From the NCBI GenBank assembly GCA_023424585.1, contig JAFADT010001002.1:1-15896 (forward strand): a stretch of 15,896 nucleotides of DNA, written 5' to 3'. Below the pieces are notes generated by a model. The model had not been told where the DNA came from. It worked only from the letters and a program-made list of their open reading frames with translations, and searched no databases. This document shows positions 1 to 5,280 of the stretch, piece after piece (the stretch's first letter is position 1; the number at the start of each line of letters is the position of its first letter). Source of the DNA: Pseudomonadota bacterium (GTDB lineage: Bacteria; Myxococcota; Myxococcia; Myxococcales; Myxococcaceae). The translations under genes were made by a program, and so were the position numbers.

Positions 1-773
1 GCGCACTCCTGCTGGGCTTCTTGATCTTCGGTCTGGTGCGGCTGTCGCCGGACCGCCCTCCACCTGCCGTAGCGCCTGTGTCTGAGAAAGGAAGTTCGTC
101 CGTGACTCCAACCCCGAGTCTTCCCGACGCCGCCGTGCTCGCGGTGGCGGCTTCCCCGGAGGCGGGCATACCCGCTGCGGCGGAGCCGACTCCGCCCCTG
201 TCTCCCGAGGTCGCGCCCACGCCCGTGAAACCCCTCCGCGCGGACGGCGGGGTCATGCGGAAGCTCACGGGCGCGGCCGTCGCGGCCTGCGTGGGCATGT
301 CGTGCGCGGGCGGCAGCGCCAACACCCGCAACGAGGAGGGCGAGCCGTGCCCGGCGGGAGCCCGGGAGGCCATGAAGTCGCTGAGAAACGCCGGCGAGGT
401 CCCGATGGAGGGGGTCTATCTGCGGGAGAACGAGGAGCGGGAGCTGGAGATCCGCGAGGGGCCCATCCAGGGCATCGTCCATGAGGCGTCGGCCCGGCGC
501 GGCCAGCTGCCGGTGGGAACGATCATGCGGGGCCGCTCGGTGTTCGAGCCCAGGAACACCCGGCTCCTCTTCACGGAGGCCACCCTACCCGACGGGAGGG
601 TCGTCCCGATCTGCATGGAGTACTTCAACATGAACACCAACCGGCTCGGGTGGGAGCAGGGCGATCCCTCCTACTCGGACGACACCGGCAATGCCCGACA
701 CGTTCCGGTCCAGTTGTTCGGCGTGATGGCCGTCAAGCGCCTCAACGTCCCCCAGCCGCCCGAGGACGAGTAG
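1..773 (+). CDS. C-terminal part of a probable membrane-anchored Ser/Thr protein kinase (5' end outside window)
   Basis: The frame is open from base 3, before any start codon, so this is the 3' part of a longer gene. The first residues read ALLLGFLIFGLVRL, the end of a transmembrane helix. A Pro/Ala/Ser-rich linker of about 65 residues follows, then a short hydrophobic stretch with a cysteine (starting MRKLTGAAVAACVGMSC), then a compact domain with a CPAGA motif, REGPIQG, a G-x-LPVGT turn and a late VPICMEYF segment. In myxobacteria this tail commonly ends receptor-type Ser/Thr kinases that sit beside a DUF2381 gene, as here (next gene 118 nt downstream). The catalytic domain is not in the window, so the kinase assignment is inference from tail and neighbour. 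An ATG at 255 could start a separate lipoprotein-like gene, but the upstream transmembrane helix and linker argue for one long protein. Confidence 0.6.
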   Translation, partial: ALLLGFLIFGLVRLSPDRPPPAVAPVSEKGSSSVTPTPSLPDAAVLAVAASPEAGIPAAAEPTPPLSPEVAPTPVKPLRADGGVMRKLTGAAVAACVGMSCAGGSANTRNEEGEPCPAGAREAMKSLRNAGEVPMEGVYLRENEERELEIREGPIQGIVHEASARRGQLPVGTIMRGRSVFEPRNTRLLFTEATLPDGRVVPICMEYFNMNTNRLGWEQGDPSYSDDTGNARHVPVQLFGVMAVKRLNVPQPPEDE

Positions 774-824
774 CGCTCCGACGCGGTGACGCCTACTCAC
801 GGCGATGGGTCATCATCGCACGGG

Positions 825-839
825 GGGCACATGTAACGC
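825..839 (+). promoter_or_regulatory. Possible sigma-54 (-24/-12) promoter for the DUF2381 gene
   Basis: The sequence GGGCACATGTAACGC has the invariant GG and GC doublets at the correct sigma-54 spacing. It matches TGGCAC at 5 of 6 positions but TTGC at only 2 of 4. It would place a start site near 850, about 40 nt before the GTG at 892. Myxobacteria use sigma-54 heavily, but the weak -12 half makes this tentative. Confidence 0.25.
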
Positions 840-891
840 CTCGTGGTAGAAGGAACCCTCTGTTGCCCCGGTTCGAGGAGTTCTTCCCACC

Positions 892-1800
892 GTGCCCTCC
901 AGTCTGTTCGTCGTGCTCCCCCTGCTGCTCTGGTCGTCCCTGGTCCTGGCGGCTTCTCCCGGCGCGAAGGATGCGGTTGAGGGGACGGTCCGGATGGAAG
1001 TGGGAGCGGAGGACACGGTGACGCGCCCCGTCCGCATCGGGGCCGGGGTGAGCACGACGCTGCTCTTCGATACCGACATCCAGCAGGACCAGGTGAGCCT
1101 GGAGTCGCGAGCGCGGTTCGCGCGGGTGAGCACCGGCAGCTCCGTCCTGGTCCTCGTTCCCACCCATGACTTGCAGCCAGGGGAGGCCGTGAAGCTGACG
1201 GTCCCCTTCAAGGACGCGAGCTCGACGTTTCCCTCGCGGCTGTCATTGACCCTGGTGGTGGATCCCGGCGCCGTGGATCGGCAGGTGGAGGTCTACCGGC
1301 GCGCGCGCTCCGCGGAGTCGTACCGCCAGGAAGCGCAGCAGCTGCGCGTGGAGCTCGAACGCTTGCGACGGGAGCGCGTTCCCCCGGTGGACGGCGCGCG
1401 CGCGCAGACGGGGTTTGGCGGGCTCCTGATGATGACGTCGGAGTTTCCCGGCCTGAGCGTGCAGCGGGCGTTGGAGCGCTTCAACTGCAGGCGCCCGTGT
1501 TCCTTGCTGGTGGTGAAGGCGTCGTCGTACACGTCCGGAGCGCGGCGGGCGGTGAAGCTGTCGCTGAAGGCGGCCGACAAGAAGCCATGGACCATCGGGC
1601 GGGCCGTGCTGGTGGACCGGAAGGGCAAGGAGTGGCCGTCCCTGCCGCCCACCCAGTCCGGCCCCATCACGACCGAATCCCAGGCGACCGTGGTGCTGGA
1701 GTTCGAGGTGAACAGCCCCGAGCTGGTGGGCTACCAGCTGAACGTCTCGGACGTGGATGGCACGCGGACGGTGCAGTGGAGCGGCATCCATTTCCCCTGA
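892..1800 (+). CDS. DUF2381 family (TIGR02268) secreted protein
   Basis: A 302-residue protein starting at GTG 892, with GAGGAG at 875-880 (11 nt spacer) as ribosome binding site. Residues 1-20 are a clean signal peptide with likely cleavage after the LVLA at 17-20, so it is probably exported. The layout matches the Myxococcus xanthus paralogous family TIGR02268/DUF2381: an N-terminal beta-rich domain with the GVSTTLLFDTD strand (52-62) and VLVLVPTHDLQPGE (85-98), then VDRQVEVYR (128-136), a charged helical/coiled-coil segment (about 136-162), and a C-terminal beta domain (about 204-302). C199 and C203 form a CRRPC pair that could make a disulfide. The family has no assigned biochemical function. 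Its habitual neighbour is a receptor Ser/Thr kinase, and the preceding gene looks like one. A role as a periplasmic partner or sensor for that kinase is inference. Confidence 0.88.
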   Translation: MPSSLFVVLPLLLWSSLVLAASPGAKDAVEGTVRMEVGAEDTVTRPVRIGAGVSTTLLFDTDIQQDQVSLESRARFARVSTGSSVLVLVPTHDLQPGEAVKLTVPFKDASSTFPSRLSLTLVVDPGAVDRQVEVYRRARSAESYRQEAQQLRVELERLRRERVPPVDGARAQTGFGGLLMMTSEFPGLSVQRALERFNCRRPCSLLVVKASSYTSGARRAVKLSLKAADKKPWTIGRAVLVDRKGKEWPSLPPTQSGPITTESQATVVLEFEVNSPELVGYQLNVSDVDGTRTVQWSGIHFP

Positions 1801-1897
1801 GCCCGGGGCCGCGGGGGGCCGGCGCGCCCTCCTGCCCGAGCGCACGCAAGGTCACCGGGCGTGCCAGAATCCCGGCGGCCCCCGCCCCCATGCCGGG

Positions 1898-1903
1898 TAG
1901 GGT
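1898..1903 (+). promoter_or_regulatory. -10-like TAGGGT box 12 nt before the methyltransferase ATG
   Basis: TAGGGT fits the TANNNT form of a bacterial -10 element and ends 12 nt before ATG 1916. No good Shine-Dalgarno lies between. It would give a transcript with only about 5 nt of leader. No clear -35 is visible. Confidence 0.35.
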
Positions 1904-1915
1904 GCGCTCCACACG

Positions 1916-2689
1916 ATGACCACCGACCTGACGCCCGAATCCCTGCGCTGCGTCCGCGCCGACGCGCGCGAGCCCGAGGGCTACCGGGCCGCCCTCGGCG
2001 ACACCCGCGCCTCCCTGCTCCACACCGACCCGCCCTATTGCCTGCTCACCCGACGCCGCAAGGGCGGCGACCTTCGCGACCCCCGCGCGCACAAGAAGAT
2101 CGACCGCAACCCCATCGTCCGCTTCGAGTCCGTGCGCGACTACCGCGCGTTCTCCGAGGCCTGGCTCACCCGGGCCACCGCGTACCTCACCCCCGACGCG
2201 CCCCTCATCATCTGGACCAACCTGCTGGGCAAGGAGCCCATCCTCTCCGCCGCCCGCGACCTGGGCTACACGCACCTGCGCGGCGAATACGTCTGGGGCA
2301 AGCGCACCACCGACAAGAACGCCAACGAACAGCTCCTGCGCGTCTACGAGGTCGCCCTCGTCATCGCCCGCACGCCCGCGCCGCCGCTCGCGCTGGGGGA
2401 CGCGCCCACCGTGTGGGCCGTCGTCGGCGGCTACGACGATGACGCCGAGGCCGTGCACTGGGGTGGCCACCCGCACCACAAGCCCTTCTCCGTGCTGGAG
2501 CCCCTCGTCCGCACCTGGAGCCGCCCCGGCGACACCGTGCTGGACCCCTTCGCCGGCAGCGGCTCCATGCCCTCCGCCGCCCTGCGCCTGGGCCGCCGCC
2601 CCGCCTGCATGGAGGTCGAGCCCGAGTGGGCCGAGCGCGTCACCCACCGCCTGCGCGCGACCGCCCGTCAGCTCGCCAGCGCCCGGTAG
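1916..2689 (+). CDS. Orphan beta-class site-specific DNA methyltransferase (amino-group type)
   Basis: A 257-residue S-adenosylmethionine-dependent DNA methyltransferase that would modify adenine N6 or cytosine N4. Motif IV, DPPY, is at 38-41 near the N-terminus. Motif I, DPFAGSGS, is at 210-217 near the C-terminus, with HPHHKP (185-190) just before it. The order IV - target recognition region - I - defines the beta class. The region between (about 50-180) should carry the target recognition determinants, and it is short. All catalytic motifs look intact. No restriction endonuclease or specificity subunit is adjacent, so it is an orphan enzyme whose role may be epigenetic or self-protective. 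Start ATG 1916 has no convincing Shine-Dalgarno, but a TAGGGT box lies just upstream. Its 3' end overlaps the convergent oxygenase gene by 22 nt. The recognition site cannot be told from sequence alone. Confidence 0.9.
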   Translation: MTTDLTPESLRCVRADAREPEGYRAALGDTRASLLHTDPPYCLLTRRRKGGDLRDPRAHKKIDRNPIVRFESVRDYRAFSEAWLTRATAYLTPDAPLIIWTNLLGKEPILSAARDLGYTHLRGEYVWGKRTTDKNANEQLLRVYEVALVIARTPAPPLALGDAPTVWAVVGGYDDDAEAVHWGGHPHHKPFSVLEPLVRTWSRPGDTVLDPFAGSGSMPSAALRLGRRPACMEVEPEWAERVTHRLRATARQLASAR

Positions 2690-3306
2690 AAGCGCGTCTC
2701 GCTCCACGTGGGCACGTCCGTGGGGCGGTGACCCCACCAGTTCATCACCAGCGTGCGCCGCTCGCGCGACGGCCCCGGCAGCTTCCCCTCCGGAACCTGG
2801 TTGTCCGCGTCCAGCACCCCGTGCGTCAGCGTCCCGTCGAACACGACCAGCCGGTTGGGACGCGGCGCCACCAGCGTCAGGTCCTCCAGCCGGTCCGGCG
2901 CGAGCGACGGGTTGTGGTCCGACGGCAGCTCCCGCGTCACCGCCAGCGCGCCGCCCCGCACCCGGTTGAGGAACAACACCGACGAGCGCACCGGGTGCAC
3001 CAGCTTCCCGGTCGCCAGCGCCAGCCGCTCATCCCGGTCCTGGTGGAAGTCCACCCGCACGTCCGTGGCCCGCATCCGCGACAGCCACCACTCCACGCCG
3101 GCGATCTTCCACCCCCTCGTCACGCGGGGCCGCAGCGAGTGGATGACCTCCTCCGCCACGTTCCGTGGAGGCCCGAAGGCGTACCAGAACGTCGTCTGAT
3201 ACGTGTGGCGCAGGCGCTCTCCCCTCAGCGCCCCCACGCGGCGGAGCAGCCGGTGGAAGAGGGGAAGGGGCACGGCGGGCTCGGTGAGCTGGACGAGGGG
3301 TTCCAC
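2668..3306 (-). CDS. Predicted 2-oxoglutarate/Fe(II)-dependent oxygenase (prolyl 4-hydroxylase-like)
   Basis: I chose GTG 3306 (212 residues). A longer form from GTG 3348 (226 residues) is possible but adds a low-information N-terminus and leaves only 28 bp to the divergent symporter. Numbered on the long form, the protein shows an iron-binding HxD at H102-x-D104 (VDFHQDRDE), a distal His H176 in FDGTLTHGVL, and an Arg pair at 197-198 (ERRTLVMNWW) placed to bind the 2-oxoglutarate carboxylate. The order and spacing fit the double-stranded beta-helix of 2OG-Fe(II) oxygenases. Such enzymes hydroxylate proteins or small molecules; the substrate here is unknown. No signal peptide or membrane segment is seen, so it is probably cytoplasmic. 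It converges with, and overlaps, the methyltransferase gene; a functional link is not evident. Confidence 0.7.
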   Translation of the reverse strand: MEPLVQLTEPAVPLPLFHRLLRRVGALRGERLRHTYQTTFWYAFGPPRNVAEEVIHSLRPRVTRGWKIAGVEWWLSRMRATDVRVDFHQDRDERLALATGKLVHPVRSSVLFLNRVRGGALAVTRELPSDHNPSLAPDRLEDLTLVAPRPNRLVVFDGTLTHGVLDADNQVPEGKLPGPSRERRTLVMNWWGHRPTDVPTWSETRFYRALAS

Positions 3307-3361
3307 GATGGATCCGCAGCTTTCCCCCGAACGCGAGGTGGGCGCCACCCCCTTTCATCGG

Positions 3362-3367
3362 TAGGCT
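3362..3367 (+). promoter_or_regulatory. -10-like TAGGCT box 9 nt before the symporter ATG
   Basis: TAGGCT (TANNNT type) ends exactly 9 nt before ATG 3377, and no Shine-Dalgarno-like sequence lies between. The predicted transcript start would fall about 2-3 nt before the ATG, that is, an essentially leaderless mRNA. No good -35 hexamer is seen. Confidence 0.4.
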
Positions 3368-3376
3368 CCAGCCCGC

Positions 3377-4654
3377 ATGAAGCCCCATCAGAAGATGCTC
3401 CTCGGCATTTCCGTCGGCGCGGCGGCCGGCCTCGCGTGCAACGCCGCGTTCGGGAGCGCGGGCTGGCTCACCTGGGCCGTCGAGCACGTCACCAACCCCG
3501 TGGGGCAGATCTTCATCCGCCTGCTCCTGATGCTCGTGGTGCCGCTCCTGTTCTCCGCGCTCGTCGTCGGCGTGGCGGAGCTGGACCTGAAGCAGGTCGG
3601 CCGGCTGGGCGCTCGCACGCTGGGCTACACGGTCGTCTTCTCCGTCATCTCCGTGCTCATCGGCCTGCTGCTGGTGAACACGCTGCGGCCCGGTGACGGC
3701 CTGAGCGACGAGGCCCGCGCGCTGGCCCGCACGGGCACGTCCATCAAGGCCGCGCCGCCCCCCGGTGACACCTCCGCGGGCGCGCTCTTCCTGTCCATGG
3801 TGCCCACCAACCCGCTGAAGGCCGCGGCGGACGGGGACATGATCGGCCTCATCGTCTTCTCGCTCATCTTCGGCCTGGGCCTGGCGCTCACCCCGGGCGA
3901 GCCCGCCCAGCGCCTCAAGGACGTCATCCAGGGCCTCTACGACGTGATGATGAAGCTCATCGACGGGGTGCTCCAACTGGCCCCCGTGGGCGTGGGCGCG
4001 CTGCTGTTCTCCATGACGGCGCGCCTGGGCTTCCACATCCTGGGGCAGCTCGCGTCCTACGTGGGCGTGGTGCTGCTGGCGCTCGGCATCCACATGTTCG
4101 TCATGTACTCGCTGTCCGTGCGCTTCCTGGGCGGACGCAGCCCGGTGGAGTTCTTCCGCTCCTGCCGGCTCGCCATCGTCACGGCGTTCTCCACGTCCTC
4201 CTCCAGCGCCACGCTGCCCACCGCGCTCAAGGTCGCGGAGGAGAACCTCAAGCTGCCGCGCAACGTGTCGCGCTTCGTGCTCACCGCCGGCTCCGCGATG
4301 AACCAGAACGGCACCGCGCTCTTCGAGGGCGTCACCGTCCTCTTCCTCGCGCAGGTCTACGGCGTCCAGCTGGGCCTCGCGCAGCAGGCGACCATCATGT
4401 TCATCTGCGTGCTGGCGGGCATCGGCACGGCCGGCGTGCCCGCGGGCTCCATCCCCGTCATCGCCATGATCCTGGGCATGTTCCAGATCCCGGTGGAGGG
4501 GCTGGGCCTCATCCTCGGCGTAGACCGCTTCCTGGACATGTGCCGCACGGTGCTCAACGTCACCGGAGACCTGGCGGCGGCCGTCTACGTGTCGCGCGGA
4601 GAGCCCCCCGACCGCCCGCTCGGAGAGGAGGCGGCGCGGTCCCCCACCGCCTGA
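3377..4654 (+). CDS. Dicarboxylate/amino acid:cation symporter (DAACS, GltP/DctA family)
   Basis: A 425-residue inner-membrane secondary transporter, the usual length for the family, with eight transmembrane segments and two re-entrant hairpins expected. It imports acidic amino acids or C4-dicarboxylates with Na+ or H+. Hallmarks are the serine-rich hairpin tip SSSSATLP (274-281), the TM7 motif NQNGT (309-313), the second hairpin GVPAGSIP (353-360) and the TM8 signature from D383 (D383, D387, R390, N394, D398). That spacing matches archaeal GltPh D390, D394, R397, N401 and D405, so substrate-binding residues are kept; the Arg at 390 favours acidic substrates. The TM7 motif is usually NMDGT; both M and D are replaced here (Q310, N311), which may alter ion coupling. 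The gene is divergent from the oxygenase and 74 nt upstream of the SlyD-like gene. Confidence 0.95.
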   Translation: MKPHQKMLLGISVGAAAGLACNAAFGSAGWLTWAVEHVTNPVGQIFIRLLLMLVVPLLFSALVVGVAELDLKQVGRLGARTLGYTVVFSVISVLIGLLLVNTLRPGDGLSDEARALARTGTSIKAAPPPGDTSAGALFLSMVPTNPLKAAADGDMIGLIVFSLIFGLGLALTPGEPAQRLKDVIQGLYDVMMKLIDGVLQLAPVGVGALLFSMTARLGFHILGQLASYVGVVLLALGIHMFVMYSLSVRFLGGRSPVEFFRSCRLAIVTAFSTSSSSATLPTALKVAEENLKLPRNVSRFVLTAGSAMNQNGTALFEGVTVLFLAQVYGVQLGLAQQATIMFICVLAGIGTAGVPAGSIPVIAMILGMFQIPVEGLGLILGVDRFLDMCRTVLNVTGDLAAAVYVSRGEPPDRPLGEEAARSPTA

Positions 4655-4678
4655 CGCGGCCCCGCCCCGGTTCCACCT

Positions 4679-4706
4679 TTGACCGAAGTCCCATCCGCTG
4701 TCTTCT
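4679..4706 (+). promoter_or_regulatory. Candidate promoter of the SlyD-like gene
   Basis: TTGACC at 4679-4684 matches the -35 consensus at 5 of 6 positions. It is followed after 16 nt by TCTTCT at 4701-4706 (3 of 6 for -10). The position, between the symporter stop and the ribosome binding site at 4713-4720, is sensible. The -10 half is weak. Confidence 0.35.
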
Positions 4707-4728
4707 GAAGCCAAGGAGCTTCCGCCGC

Positions 4729-5211
4729 ATGAAAGTCGCCAACGGTCGCGTCGTCGCCCTCGACTACCGCCTCCACCTGGGGGACGGGCAGATCATCGAC
4801 CAGAGCGCCCCGGGCCAGCCGCTCTTCTACCTGCACGGTCACAAGCAGATCGTCCCCGGCCTGGAGGTCCCCCTGGAGGGCCTGGCCGCCGGAGAGAGCA
4901 GGCAGGTGGTGGTGGCGCCGGAGCAGGGCTACGGCGTGCACAAGCCGGAGGGCGTGCGCAACGTCCCCCGCTCCATGCTGCCCACCACCTACCTGCCCCA
5001 GGTGGGCGGGACGCTCATGGCCCAGACGGAGGACGGCGACGTCCCCCTGCGCATCATCGCCGTGAACCCGGACTCCGTGGTGGTGGACCTCAACCACCCG
5101 CTCGCGGGCAAGACGCTCCACTTCGACGTCACCGTGCGCGAAGTGCGTGACGCGACGCAGGAGGAGCTGGCGCACGGCCACGTGCACGGCCCGGGCGGCG
5201 CGCACGGGTAG
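4729..5211 (+). CDS. slyD: SlyD-like FKBP-type peptidyl-prolyl cis-trans isomerase
   Basis: A 160-residue cytoplasmic prolyl isomerase and chaperone. ATG 4729 is chosen because AAGGAGCT (4713-4720) sits 8 nt upstream and the product begins MKVA, as in E. coli SlyD. Shared landmarks are YLHGH (34-38), GLEVPLEGL (44-52), the NHPLAGKTLHF core (122-132) of the FKBP fold and the closing ATQEELAHGHVHG (142-154), nearly the same as in E. coli. The insert-in-flap chaperone domain lies at about 70-120. The His-rich metal-binding tail is much shorter than in E. coli SlyD: a few His at 149, 151, 153 and 159 and no Cys, so nickel storage is probably weak. It lies between two transporter genes and carries its own promoter-like sequence, so an operon is not certain. 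Confidence 0.93.
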   Translation: MKVANGRVVALDYRLHLGDGQIIDQSAPGQPLFYLHGHKQIVPGLEVPLEGLAAGESRQVVVAPEQGYGVHKPEGVRNVPRSMLPTTYLPQVGGTLMAQTEDGDVPLRIIAVNPDSVVVDLNHPLAGKTLHFDVTVREVRDATQEELAHGHVHGPGGAHG

Positions 5212-5229
5212 TCCTTTTCGGCGAGGCCG

Positions 5230-5249
5230 GGCACGGAGCGTTTCGTGCC
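5230..5249. repeat. Perfect 6-bp inverted repeat upstream of the OPT gene
   Basis: GGCACG (5230-5235) and CGTGCC (5244-5249) form a perfect dyad with an 8-nt spacer. It lies 18 nt after the SlyD-like stop and ends 16 nt before the proposed -10 box at 5266. No T-tract follows, so it is a poor intrinsic terminator. It covers the -35 zone and could be an operator. It also buries the alternative GTG start at 5245. Confidence 0.4.
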
Positions 5250-5265
5250 TCCGGGGGGCGTGCAC

Positions 5266-5271
5266 TATCTT
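5266..5271 (+). promoter_or_regulatory. -10-like TATCTT box 9 nt before the OPT transporter ATG
   Basis: TATCTT, a TANNNT-type -10 element, ends exactly 9 nt before ATG 5281, the same distance as at the symporter and pseudouridine synthase genes. The intervening GCGTCCCTC has no Shine-Dalgarno. A leaderless or near-leaderless transcript is inferred. Confidence 0.45.
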
Positions 5272-5280
5272 GCGTCCCTC

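Noticed and set aside
255..773. A separate lipoprotein gene starting at ATG 255
   Set aside because: The lipobox before the Cys is poor, there is no clear ribosome binding site, and the frame is continuous with a transmembrane helix and linker from the window start. Kept only as an alternative.
1842..1864. GCACGC-N11-GCGTGC inverted repeat after the DUF2381 gene as a terminator
   Set aside because: The stem is only 6 bp, with no T-tract and a long loop. Such repeats are common by chance at this GC content.
1916..3306. Restriction-modification or defence system
   Set aside because: The methyltransferase neighbour looks like an oxygenase on the opposite strand. No nuclease, helicase or specificity subunit is present.
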